Below, one piece after another: positions 8,210 through 16,110 of a stretch of DNA of 64,000 bases. Positions within the stretch are counted from its first letter, which is position 1, and every line of letters starts with the position of its first letter. Source of the stretch: Candidatus Bathyarchaeota archaeon (lineage in GTDB: Archaea > Thermoproteota > Bathyarchaeia > Bathyarchaeales > Bathycorpusculaceae); NCBI GenBank assembly GCA_022865885.1, contig JALHSQ010000127.1:1-64000 (forward strand). Reading direction: 5' to 3'. The position numbers and the translations under genes are program-made. The notes under the pieces are model-generated. The model had not been told where the DNA came from. It did not search any database and saw only the letters and a program-made list of their open reading frames with translations.

Positions 8210-8475
8210 AGAGAGAATAGCCTTTGGCGCATCTTGCTGACGAATGAACTCTTGGCAATGAATCCATTATGCACAGCATGAGAAAAGTGTAAAGTCTCCA
8301 TCTGCATTGTGAGTTTTCAGTACCGTGCTCTCATCGGGGTCAGATGCCTACCAATCAGTCTTTCAGGACGCATTAACGGAATTCGATGCGAACCTAATGG
8401 GTGTTAGAACCTAGGACGCGTTTCCCACGTCTCGTTCTCTCCCAAGCTCCAGCAGTCAAAACCTTTGTACAGGTC
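8210..8475. other. Non-coding stretch, possible gene debris
   Basis: No intact gene. On the plus strand 8313-8411 is an open 33-codon stretch ending at TAG 8412-8414 with a protein-like reading (includes GSDAYQSVF and EFDANLMGVRT) but no start codon at its 5' end; it may be a fragment of another decayed gene. I could not assign a family. Confidence 0.3.
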
Positions 8476-10077
8476 TCAACATTTTCCTTTTAAGGCCCAG
8501 CTATACTTGTTTCTCAAAGCCTTCGGATAGAACTTATCCAAACAAAACTCCACTTTATCAGCCCATCTCACGTACACTCTTGGGTCGATGTAGGATTTAA
8601 GAGAAGTACCCAAGTTGTACTCTTTTGTCACTTTCGTCAACTCTAAGTCAATTCTCGTTTTCTCCAGTCTCTTGAGAAGTGAATCGGTTTTCTTTCCTTG
8701 CTTCACTTTTTCTTTCAACTGAGCATCAAGATCCTCGAGTTTTGCCTCCTTCTTAGCCAAGCGTTCGTCAAAATTCTCGGGAATTTTGCGCTTATGATTT
8801 GCTACGCGAGCCGCTTCCAAATTGGCCATCTTAGCATGGTACAACTTCACGTGTTCAGGATCCTCTTTTCTGTCTTCAGTTTTTGCCAAGCGCTCCTTCA
8901 CCGTCTTGCTGCATCTCCAAGTTCTGAAAACTTTGGCGGTTAGTCCTGGCATCTTCTCATTGAGAAATCGCGATACTTTTTTGGAATCAATTCCTTCAAA
9001 AAGATATTCTTTGCATGTTGCAGAAAAATGTCTGATGTTTGCAATCACATTGGAAGGAGTTTTCACCTGTTTGATCCATCTTACGGCATCTTTGCCTAAG
9101 AAGTCGAAGTGCAGGGTGTCATTCTCGACTCTTACGTGTTCAGGTCTCAGTGTTATGGCTCCAACCGTGTCAGCCTCGCCGGGATCTTTTTCATCGCCGA
9201 CTCTCATGTTGACTTCTAGAATGAGCCAACTGACTGTGGCTACCTTCTTTCTGTCACCATCGTCACTTTCAAGATTATTCATAATGTGTTCCGTGATCTT
9301 TGGGATCTTATCGCCCAGTTTCTCGGCTTTGTCAAATTTCTCCTTCTCTCTACTCTGTTTTAGAAAAGCAGAGTCAGAGAACCAAACATACTTCATTTTG
9401 CCTGCAAGCTTGTCTCGCCAGCTTGCGATATACATTCTGTCTGGTTCCCAAACAACATCCATCCACTTTCCTGGAGGGTTCTGAGCGCCGGTGAGATTCA
9501 GGATAATGTCTTCTTCCGCTGGTCCTTTCTTCCACTTTCCGCGTTTTGGATGATTTCCTCTTCCAGCAAAAATACATGATGGTTCCGCTGTCCAGTTGGC
9601 TATCTCTATTCTTTTTCCGTCAACCGTAGCATACCCATAATGCTCTTTAAGAGCTTCCCTTCTGATCTTCCTTTCCTGCGCAAGTTTTTTCTTTTCCTCT
9701 TTAGACGTGGCCTGTTTGTTCTGTTGCTCCTTCAGCACGTACTGTCTAATCTCTGAAAAATCGACTTCCATATTCTCTCTGGGTTTACCATTGACCAATG
9801 GGTCAATGTCATCCCTAATCTTCACGTTTGATAACAGATTCAGGGAAGGGTTTTCGGATTTCAGAGCAGCCATGAAATCTTCCATGAAATTCTTGTGAAA
9901 GATCCTATCCGGAGGGGATGCCTTTGACAGTTCTTTTCTCACCCACGCAACAGCCATCTGCTCAGTCTCTAGGCCTAGCTTTATAGGAATATTCCGGATT
10001 TTCACGGAGAAACCCTTGTAATCGTAAGGAGGAACATAAATCCCATTGTGCCTCAGACTTTGCATCCGGTACTTCAT
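8476..10077 (-). CDS. DNA topoisomerase IB, eukaryote type
   Basis: 533 residues, covering the core and C-terminal domains of eukaryotic topoisomerase I. All five active-site positions are visible: Arg in NMRVGDEKDPGEADTVG, Lys in FDFLGKDAVRW, Arg in VFRTWRCSKT, His in VANHKRK, and the catalytic Tyr in LGTSLKSYIDPRVYVRW. Between His and Tyr is a charged coiled coil (about residues 415-475) equivalent to the eukaryotic linker domain. The enzyme relaxes positive and negative supercoils by a 3'-phosphotyrosine intermediate. In archaea this form is known mainly from Thaumarchaeota and relatives. Its ATG directly follows the TAG stop of the upstream zincin gene, so the two are co-transcribed. Confidence 0.95.
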   Translation of the reverse strand: MKYRMQSLRHNGIYVPPYDYKGFSVKIRNIPIKLGLETEQMAVAWVRKELSKASPPDRIFHKNFMEDFMAALKSENPSLNLLSNVKIRDDIDPLVNGKPRENMEVDFSEIRQYVLKEQQNKQATSKEEKKKLAQERKIRREALKEHYGYATVDGKRIEIANWTAEPSCIFAGRGNHPKRGKWKKGPAEEDIILNLTGAQNPPGKWMDVVWEPDRMYIASWRDKLAGKMKYVWFSDSAFLKQSREKEKFDKAEKLGDKIPKITEHIMNNLESDDGDRKKVATVSWLILEVNMRVGDEKDPGEADTVGAITLRPEHVRVENDTLHFDFLGKDAVRWIKQVKTPSNVIANIRHFSATCKEYLFEGIDSKKVSRFLNEKMPGLTAKVFRTWRCSKTVKERLAKTEDRKEDPEHVKLYHAKMANLEAARVANHKRKIPENFDERLAKKEAKLEDLDAQLKEKVKQGKKTDSLLKRLEKTRIDLELTKVTKEYNLGTSLKSYIDPRVYVRWADKVEFCLDKFYPKALRNKYSWALKGKC

Positions 10078-10488
10078 CTAACTATGATCACTCGCACCTG
10101 TTTTCCTAGCCGCTCTCTGTTCCTGCAATGCTCTATATAATCGTTCCACAATTCCCCGGTCAATATAGCCCTTATGAGGGCGGAAGCCGCCAGCGAACCC
10201 ATGCGGAATATGCAAAAGCTCGTGAATAATGGTTTTCTCTTTATCCGTCTCACTCAGCCGATCATACCTTTCCGAAATGACCTCTATCACATAGGATGGT
10301 GGAAGACTGAGAGCTTCTTGCCAGATCCTGCCTAACCCGTGGATGCGGGCAATCGTGCGCGAAGACAAAGAGCCTTTGCTTCTGTAACAGTGCACGAATT
10401 GAGGAACAACGTGGAAGAGACTCAAACAATCAATAATCTCCTCCGCAAGCAGCTTCACGTCAGGAGCCTCAACGTAGATGATCGGCAT
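10078..10488 (-). CDS. Small putative zinc metallopeptidase (HExxH)
   Basis: 136 residues from the ATG at 10488. It carries IIHELLHIPHGFAGGFRPH: the zincin HExxH motif plus further histidines that could supply the third ligand. The protein is compact with no signal peptide. A TATA-like element (minus strand GTTTAAGAG, 10508-10516) places transcription start near 10488, supporting this ATG over a GTG 12 bases upstream. It abuts the topoisomerase IB gene without a gap. It resembles the short predicted metallopeptidases related to phage and SprT-like zincins; a role in DNA-protein crosslink or topoisomerase turnover is only a guess from the pairing. Confidence 0.75.
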   Translation of the reverse strand: MPIIYVEAPDVKLLAEEIIDCLSLFHVVPQFVHCYRSKGSLSSRTIARIHGLGRIWQEALSLPPSYVIEVISERYDRLSETDKEKTIIHELLHIPHGFAGGFRPHKGYIDRGIVERLYRALQEQRAARKTGASDHS

Positions 10489-10564
10489 AGCCACTAGCAC
10501 CTTAAGTACTCTTAAACAAGTTGAACGTAATTGCTATTTAACAATCTTCGCAGAGGGACAATGC

Positions 10565-10792
10565 TTACTTCTGAAATCGCTTCTTCTTAGGCTCAGGCTC
10601 AATTTCAGGCATGTCTGCACCGAGGAGGATTCTCAGCGATTTGACTTCTTCTCTCAACATACTCACTTCGTTCTCAAGCGTTTCAGCTTTTGAATCAGCC
10701 ATCTTCTTAAGCTCTTCAATCTCCAGCAAAAGGTTCCTACGCTCGGATTCCAAGGCTTTGAGCTTGTCAACCATGCTCTTGAAATTACTCAT
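10565..10792 (-). CDS. Small coiled-coil protein
   Basis: 75 residues from the ATG at 10792 (MSNFKSMVDKLKALESERR). Residues about 7-55 form a continuous Leu/Glu/Lys heptad coiled coil, followed by LRILLGADMPEIEPEPKKKRF, an acidic-proline then basic tail. An upstream in-frame ATG at 10837 would add 15 hydrophobic residues that fit poorly. There is no recognisable domain. It may be a DNA- or chromatin-associated accessory, but this cannot be shown. Confidence 0.55.
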   Translation of the reverse strand: MSNFKSMVDKLKALESERRNLLLEIEELKKMADSKAETLENEVSMLREEVKSLRILLGADMPEIEPEPKKKRFQK

Positions 10793-10837
10793 AAACTCAT
10801 GCACGCCTAGCCTAACAGCTAGTAATAGCTGCCGCAT

Positions 10838-11167
10838 GACATTTAAGATTTTTTGTTATACAAAGCAACACAATTGGCGAAAGTCAAGTTGCCAGTCTAC
10901 AAGCAGAGCAGATTGGAGCAGTATGTATGGCAAGGTGTACAACCATGCCCTGACAACCTGTTATACAGTATGAATGTGAAGCTTTGAGGCTGATCGGTGG
11001 TAGTCATTTCTAGGAGGTTGGCACAACACTCACCTGATTCGGTGATAATATCAACTGTTGCCCAAAAACAGGTACATGAAAATTGACGAAGGATCTTGTA
11101 TTCGATTTCTCATAAAAAGAAAGGCGAATAGTTCGCCATTGAAACTTTGCTCAGCAATGTTTTTCCA
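10838..11167. other. Intergenic stretch with one possible short ORF
   Basis: No recognised gene. On the plus strand 10874-10987 is a 37-codon frame from TTG to TGA (begins AKVKLPVYKQSRLEQ) with a weak TATA-like CATTTAAGA near 10840. It could be a tiny gene or debris. The remainder shows nothing I can name. Confidence 0.25.
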
Positions 11168-11455
11168 CTATCTAGTCAATATTATTTCCATTGTAGAAAC
11201 CATTCTTGACCTGTCGCCCTCGCCCTCTCTCGGTTGTATCTCTTCTGTCCCTATGGTGATCTTGCCTACTTTTAGATCCTTTAGGAAGCGGCTTCTTGTT
11301 ATTTCAGCTACGTCAACAGCTGTCGTAATTGCTTGTCCGCGTGCTTTCAGTGTAATCTCTTTGGCGTTGGATGACGAGAGGCTTGTGATTATCGCTAGAA
11401 CATAACTCATTGCTGGTTTCCTGCCAACGAAAACAATTCCTGAATTTTCCGCCAT
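11168..11455 (-). CDS. albA: DNA/RNA-binding protein Alba
   Basis: 95 residues, normal length. It begins with IVFVGRKPAMSYVLAIITSL, the first strand and helix of the Alba fold with the conserved lysine (Lys13) that can be acetylated or methylated. KEITLKARGQAITTAVDVAE and the C-terminal MEIILTR strand complete the fold. Alba dimers coat chromosomal DNA and bind RNA. It is encoded alone, 114 bases downstream of the DEAD-box helicase gene in the same direction; the shared RNA link makes co-expression plausible. Confidence 0.95.
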   Translation of the reverse strand: MAENSGIVFVGRKPAMSYVLAIITSLSSSNAKEITLKARGQAITTAVDVAEITRSRFLKDLKVGKITIGTEEIQPREGEGDRSRMVSTMEIILTR

Positions 11456-11569
11456 TTTTCTTCACTCCTTTTCTTGTTGATTGGCTTGTGTAACGTTGCT
11501 GCATCTATTCGTCTCTCAGCGAGACAACGCTACTGCTAAGCCAATTTACATCGTCCTTAATAAACGCAA

Positions 11570-12745
11570 TCAAAGTGGACGGTGTTCCTCATAGGGTGAA
11601 CAACCCAAGACTTCGTCCCACTCCAATTCCTGCATCGTTGTCCGCGTTAACGCCTTTATGTTATCTAGTTCTCCCATTTCTCCATAACCAACAAGCGTTA
11701 TCGCTGTTCCATCGCGACCCATTCGGGCAGTTCGCCCTATTCTATGGAAATACACCAAAGCGTCTAATGGAAGATCATAGTTTATTATGTGGGTTATTCC
11801 ATCAATGTCCAGCCCTCTTGCCGCAACATCTGTTGCCACTAATAGTTTCAGCCTTCCCTCCCTGAAGGACTTAACAACAAGTTCTCTTTGTGCCTGTGTG
11901 AAACCAGCGTGCAATGGTTTTGCATCGTACCCTCTGGTTCTCAACCTGTTTGCCAACACGTCTACGCTTGACCGCGTTTTGCAGAATATGATGGCTCGTC
12001 CAACATGATTTTTATTCAACACGCTACATAGAACTTCCAGCTTGTTTGCAGGATTCACAACCATGTAGTATTGGCTTATCTGGGTGAGAGTTATCTCGTC
12101 CTTGCTCACTAGTATTTTTTCTGGATTTCTCATGTATTTGTTGCACAAGTCCATCACGGTCTTGTCGATTGTTGCTGAGAAAAGGCTGGTCTGTCTATTT
12201 CTTGGTACTCTCGAAAGGATGTAACTCACGTCATCTATGAAACCCATGTCAAGCATCCGATCTGCCTCGTCGAGAACAACGACTTTGACAGAAGCAAGGT
12301 TCAGTGTTCCGCGTTCCAAGTGATCAATTATGCGCCCGGGCGTACCTACGACGACATGGACGTTTTTCAGTTCGTATATCTGTTTCTGGACAGATTCTCC
12401 GCCATAGACAGGTAGGACCCTTATGGATGCGTACTTGCCAAGGCGTCTTATGTGTTCTGCAACTTGTACGGCAAGTTCACGTGTTGGTTCCAAGATCAAA
12501 CCTTGAACCCTGCAGACTTTTGGATCTATGCGCTCGATCAGTGGAACCCCAAAAGCCGCCGTTTTGCCTGTTCCAGTATGGGCTTGTCCGATAACGTCTT
12601 TTCCTTCCAGCAAGGGAGTTATTGCTTGAGCTTGAATTGGGAAGAGATCCCTGAATCCGAGCTCTTCGATACCTTTCATGATTTCTGGACTTAAAGGTAA
12701 GTCCTTAAAGTATTGCATTTGCATATGTTTCATTTCTCCTGCCAC
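11570..12745 (-). CDS. DEAD-box RNA helicase
   Basis: 391 residues, minimal helicase core. Motifs in order: Q motif (GFRDLFPIQAQAI), motif I HTGTGKT (about 55-61), PTRELAVQ, TPGRIIDHL, VLDEADRMLD, LFSATI, then in domain 2 AIIFCKTR, TDVAARGLDIDGI and HRIGRTARMG. It is an ATP-dependent RNA chaperone/unwindase probably acting in ribosome assembly or mRNA turnover. No long basic C-terminal tail is present. A TATA box lies at 12832-12843, so the 5' leader is about 60 bases. Confidence 0.95.
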   Translation of the reverse strand: MAGEMKHMQMQYFKDLPLSPEIMKGIEELGFRDLFPIQAQAITPLLEGKDVIGQAHTGTGKTAAFGVPLIERIDPKVCRVQGLILEPTRELAVQVAEHIRRLGKYASIRVLPVYGGESVQKQIYELKNVHVVVGTPGRIIDHLERGTLNLASVKVVVLDEADRMLDMGFIDDVSYILSRVPRNRQTSLFSATIDKTVMDLCNKYMRNPEKILVSKDEITLTQISQYYMVVNPANKLEVLCSVLNKNHVGRAIIFCKTRSSVDVLANRLRTRGYDAKPLHAGFTQAQRELVVKSFREGRLKLLVATDVAARGLDIDGITHIINYDLPLDALVYFHRIGRTARMGRDGTAITLVGYGEMGELDNIKALTRTTMQELEWDEVLGCSPYEEHRPL

Positions 12746-12831
12746 AAAAATTCGCGTGACTCTACAGAAGCCATCAGAAGCTTTCTCGATTCAAGCATGA
12801 GTTAATGTGACAGTGGAATAGGGCCACACTC

Positions 12832-12843
12832 TTATATAAAAAC
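12832..12843 (-). promoter_or_regulatory. TATA box of the DEAD-box helicase gene
   Basis: On the minus strand this reads GTTTTTATATAA, a strong archaeal TATA box, about 85 bases before the helicase ATG. A purine-rich BRE-like stretch is not obvious upstream. No coding sequence is supported between here and 13017. Confidence 0.55.
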
Positions 12844-13017
12844 GTTTAGAATCCTCGTCAAAGCTTTTCTTGGATGCTGCCCTCTGGCACAGAACAGACA
12901 CCTGACTTGAGACATCTCATTCACGAGGTAACGATGACTTTCCTCTTCTGCTTGCCGAGTATGATCTGTCAGATTGCGAACACCAAGCGATTCACAGAAA
13001 CCAGCCAAACACGGATG

Positions 13018-13026
13018 TTTTAAATA
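13018..13026 (+). promoter_or_regulatory. TATA box of the zinc-ribbon membrane protein gene
   Basis: TTTTAAATA lies 34 bases before the GTG at 13060; transcription would start at about 13045-13050, giving a very short leader. Confidence 0.5.
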
Positions 13027-13059
13027 CGAAATGTACTCAAATAAGACCAAGTCGCAAAG

Positions 13060-13446
13060 GTGGAAAATGTGTTGCGCTGTCCAAAATGTGGCAATGAAAC
13101 AACTGAAGAAATGGCCTTTTGTCCGAAATGCGGAGCCTCTCTAAGAAACGAACAGGTTTCATCAAGCCGCGCGAGTCCTCCTCACTACAGGAATGAGAAG
13201 ACAGAGAAAGAAGAGAAACACGAAAAAAGAGAAAAACACGAGAAAGGCGAACATGCTCGCACACGTGCCCTATTAATTGGCGGTCTCGTCTTGATCTTTC
13301 TAGGTACGACATCACTCCTTAAGAGGATGGGATACATGAATAATACGTTATCAGGAGCCATGTTCGCCATCGTTGTTGGGGCGGCGATAATAATCGGGGC
13401 ACTTTATGGCGCGCTGCTAGCTTCGCGGCGACATCCGAGAACCTAG
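13060..13446 (+). CDS. Zinc-ribbon membrane protein
   Basis: 128 residues from a GTG start. An N-terminal zinc ribbon (CPKCGNETTEEMAFCPKCGA, residues 7-26, four Cys) is followed by a highly charged Lys/Glu/His linker with KHEKREKHEK-type repeats (about 45-67), then two transmembrane helices (about 70-86 and 96-118). This zinc-ribbon plus membrane-anchor design is common in archaea but has no settled function. The gene ends convergently with the GH3-like gene, overlapping it by 4 bases. Confidence 0.7.
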   Translation: MENVLRCPKCGNETTEEMAFCPKCGASLRNEQVSSSRASPPHYRNEKTEKEEKHEKREKHEKGEHARTRALLIGGLVLIFLGTTSLLKRMGYMNNTLSGAMFAIVVGAAIIIGALYGALLASRRHPRT

Positions 13447-14603
13447 ATCAACCAGCCGAAGAAGAGCCTGTAAAGCTGATGTTCCAAAAGCGTTGAAAGA
13501 TTGTTTCTCCCAACTACCCGAAAGTAGTTCTCGCCAGCTGATTCTATAATGTCTCCAATGTCATATCTGGGAAACATGCAAGAGGATACAACTAGCTTGC
13601 CCCATTCACCACGCTTGAGTTCATGCAGCATTTTTACGCCGTGGCTTGTCACAACCTCAAAGAGGTACTTATCGTAGTTAGGCGAAACATACGGTAAGTC
13701 GTCAAGTTGTTGGGCGAAAACACCCTCAGTTGCACTATAGATCTCGACCACTGGGACCTGACCGAAATACTTCCTAAGCACTGGCGCATATTTGAACTGA
13801 ATCTTACGCACACTCGTACAAAACAAAGCCCTGAAATTCCAAAGGTCCTTCGGTTTTTTCCCATGCATTTGGCTGATGTACCTAGCAAAAGATAGGATAA
13901 CTGGGGTAACCCCCATTGTGGCAACAACGTTCTCTTCAATCGCTTGCTGATAAGCCAGTTCAAACCTTTTTTCCCAGTCTTGTCTAGTGATCCCTGAACC
14001 TAAGGCATCTATTGATTCCTGTTGAGGCACAAGGCTAATCTTATTCAAAGCGGGATTAAGACGCGCATACGTTCCAGAACTGTAGCCGTATGTTATGGTT
14101 TGACCGTTTCTATCTATGGTGTGGACGCTAGACGGGAAATTCAGGTTGAGAATTTTCCCTGCAAGGAAACCTGAGTCTCTATGCCTCATTGCATAGTTTA
14201 TGAGAGCCCTTGCGCCACACATGAGAATCTGCTCAAGATGTGTCTTCGTCGTAGGCAACACTTTCGCTGGACCTGTTGAACCACGGGTCATTACCCAACA
14301 CAAAAGAGGTTCAGGAAGAAGAACGCTATGGTTGCCGTTGCTTATCTCAGCAAGATAAGGCCTCATTCTCTCGTAGGTCAAGAGCGGGAAACGGGTTCTG
14401 AAATCAGCGATTTCTTGAATTTCAGATACATTGTGATCTCGCCCATAGCCAGTTTTCGCATATGCTCCAACCAAATCTACAAGAGTTTGTTTTTGTGATG
14501 CCTGAGGATTCTTTAGGGATTCATACCAAGGATCTACAAAGTATTGAAGGAATCTAACACTGTCCTCTTTCTGGAACATTGCTGGTATAGGAATGAAGGA
14601 CAC
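13443..14603 (-). CDS. GH3-like acyl-adenylating enzyme, short form
   Basis: 386 residues. It shows the GH3/firefly-luciferase-like adenylation signatures: MTRGSTGPAKVLPTT (phosphate loop), VVEIYSATEGVFAQQ (A5-type YSATEG) and FPRYDIGDIIE followed by FRVVGRNN (A7/A8 region). GH3 proteins activate carboxylic acids as acyl-adenylates and join them to amino acids in plants; archaeal relatives have unknown substrates. After VVGRNNLSTL the chain ends about 20 residues later, so the usual C-terminal lid domain of a 550-residue GH3 is missing. It may act alone on a small acid or be a truncated form. No operon partner. Confidence 0.75.
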   Translation of the reverse strand: MSFIPIPAMFQKEDSVRFLQYFVDPWYESLKNPQASQKQTLVDLVGAYAKTGYGRDHNVSEIQEIADFRTRFPLLTYERMRPYLAEISNGNHSVLLPEPLLCWVMTRGSTGPAKVLPTTKTHLEQILMCGARALINYAMRHRDSGFLAGKILNLNFPSSVHTIDRNGQTITYGYSSGTYARLNPALNKISLVPQQESIDALGSGITRQDWEKRFELAYQQAIEENVVATMGVTPVILSFARYISQMHGKKPKDLWNFRALFCTSVRKIQFKYAPVLRKYFGQVPVVEIYSATEGVFAQQLDDLPYVSPNYDKYLFEVVTSHGVKMLHELKRGEWGKLVVSSCMFPRYDIGDIIESAGENYFRVVGRNNLSTLLEHQLYRLFFGWLI

Positions 14604-14874
14604 CTTATTTGCCTTACCGTTGAGGAGTATCTATTGAATATGTATTCTGAACAGAAAAAGCATGGGATTCTTGGATGCTGCACACAAAGATGCAAGAACC
14701 ATTCAGAGGTCAATCAAAAGATTGAGCACTAGGTGAATGCGAAAAAGGGCAACGGGACGAGTTAGCTTCCGTCTAGAAACGTCTCGTTCTAAGCATGTTC
14801 AACTGGCCGGAAAAGGGAGAAAAGGTGAAAGCGATAGCAAGGAATTTTGAACGCGACAAACACGCATGATTCAA

Positions 14875-15285
14875 TCAGTGTCGAGTGAAATGCGTACCCA
14901 CCGTGATTGTGGGTATGTCCTCTGTGTTCTCAAGCTTTCTTTGGTCACGACCCAACAAAATCTCCTGCAACACATAATATTGCCTTAGAAAGGCCAGACC
15001 CTTCTCTCCAGATCTATACAGAATCTGATTACCTCCTAGTTCGATTTCAACCATACCCATCTCAACCAAGAATCTCAAGTATTTCTTAAGCTGTGTATGA
15101 TTGACGTTTGTGTGTCGCATAATCAGATAAGGAGAGACACTCCTACTGGTCAAGGATTTCAAGATTAAAGCAATTATCTCGAAATGACTTCGATTCTTCT
15201 TGTGCAAAGGCGAATCGCACAGTATTTGTACATCTATCGAAGACAGCCCTCTGGAATAACTTGCCATAGCCTTCTCCCTTGACAT
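14875..15285 (-). CDS. Winged-helix transcriptional regulator
   Basis: 136 residues. Residues about 31-100 form a winged helix: SHFEIIALILKSL, then HTQLKKYLRFLVEMGMVEIE (recognition helix and wing) and YRSGEKGLAFLRQYY, the pattern of archaeal DUF-type HTH_45 regulators. A following helix (about 100-116) may dimerise. No ligand domain. It faces away from the neighbouring membrane-protein gene across a 160-base spacer, a position from which it could regulate either itself or that gene. Confidence 0.7.
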   Translation of the reverse strand: MSREKAMASYSRGLSSIDVQILCDSPLHKKNRSHFEIIALILKSLTSRSVSPYLIMRHTNVNHTQLKKYLRFLVEMGMVEIELGGNQILYRSGEKGLAFLRQYYVLQEILLGRDQRKLENTEDIPTITVGTHFTRH

Positions 15286-15444
15286 ATTATGGGTTCTTGA
15301 ATAACTTAGGAGTTTCTTCTGTAGACTCAGTTGAAGAAAGAGACTTTGTGCAAATCTAACAGTTGAAATAATTGAAAACCCACGTACTTGTCCGAAGCAT
15401 TTATTATTCTGATTTCAATTGAAAATATTGAATCGGGCGAAACA

Positions 15445-16077
15445 ATGTCTCAAAGCGAACTGACGACAAGCGAAGCAAGATTCCTGCAGGAGACGTTGAG
15501 GGCAGACCACAAGATTGGTGCAATCCGACTGCGGGAAGGCGAGTATCAGTATGATCTTGCCAAGACGATAGCCTCATTTCAGCTTGAACTGCGCTTTCCG
15601 AACGTCAGAGATGTGACAACGAGAAGGTACGGAGAGGAAAGGGCAAACGACCTCCCATTTGTTCGGAAAATCCAGACCATCTTAAAGAAAATGGAAAAGA
15701 GCAATATCGTCTTGATTCTTCCAAAGAAAAAACCGTGGGAAATGCAGAAATATGTGCTCTCAAGTTTCAGGTTTCTCGATGCGGACAACAAGCTTGTGGT
15801 CTTTGCTACGCCGGAAGAAATACAGCAATCAGAGAACCTATTGCATTCTACATCCAAACGGCAGAAAACAGCAACATCCAAGCTGAAAGATGTGAGAATC
15901 AAGGCCTTTGTTTTTGCATCCGGAGCTATTATGCTATATGTTGCAAGCGCATGGGCCGTCATCGAACCCACTGCTGGACCCATAGTTTTCCTCATCGCGT
16001 TTTCGCTATCTGTCTTGTCTACTCTCTTACTGGGAAGAGTGCTTTCGCAAAGGCAGTTGCACCATGACCCACCTTAA
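15445..16077 (+). CDS. Hypothetical protein with C-terminal membrane hairpin
   Basis: 210 residues from the ATG at 15445 (MSQSELTTSEARF). I chose this over an in-frame ATG at 15388 because the only TATA-like element (CATTTATTAT, 15399-15408) lies between them. Residues about 1-120 are soluble and predicted mixed alpha/beta, with a ARFLQETLRAD helix and a KKMEKSNIVLILPKKKPWE block that resembles a winged helix. Two transmembrane helices lie near 155-175 and 178-198. No family recognised; a membrane-bound regulator is possible. Confidence 0.6.
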   Translation: MSQSELTTSEARFLQETLRADHKIGAIRLREGEYQYDLAKTIASFQLELRFPNVRDVTTRRYGEERANDLPFVRKIQTILKKMEKSNIVLILPKKKPWEMQKYVLSSFRFLDADNKLVVFATPEEIQQSENLLHSTSKRQKTATSKLKDVRIKAFVFASGAIMLYVASAWAVIEPTAGPIVFLIAFSLSVLSTLLLGRVLSQRQLHHDPP

Positions 16078-16110
16078 CACTTAATACACATATTTGGCAT
16101 AGAAAAGACG

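Noticed and set aside
8313-8411. 33-codon plus-strand open stretch (GSDAYQSVF) as a gene
   Set aside because: No start codon, stops at both ends and no family recognised; kept only as possible debris.
8822-9484. 220-codon plus-strand open frame opposite topoisomerase IB
   Set aside because: Antisense shadow of a clearly coding gene; Ser/Leu-rich, no domain or promoter.
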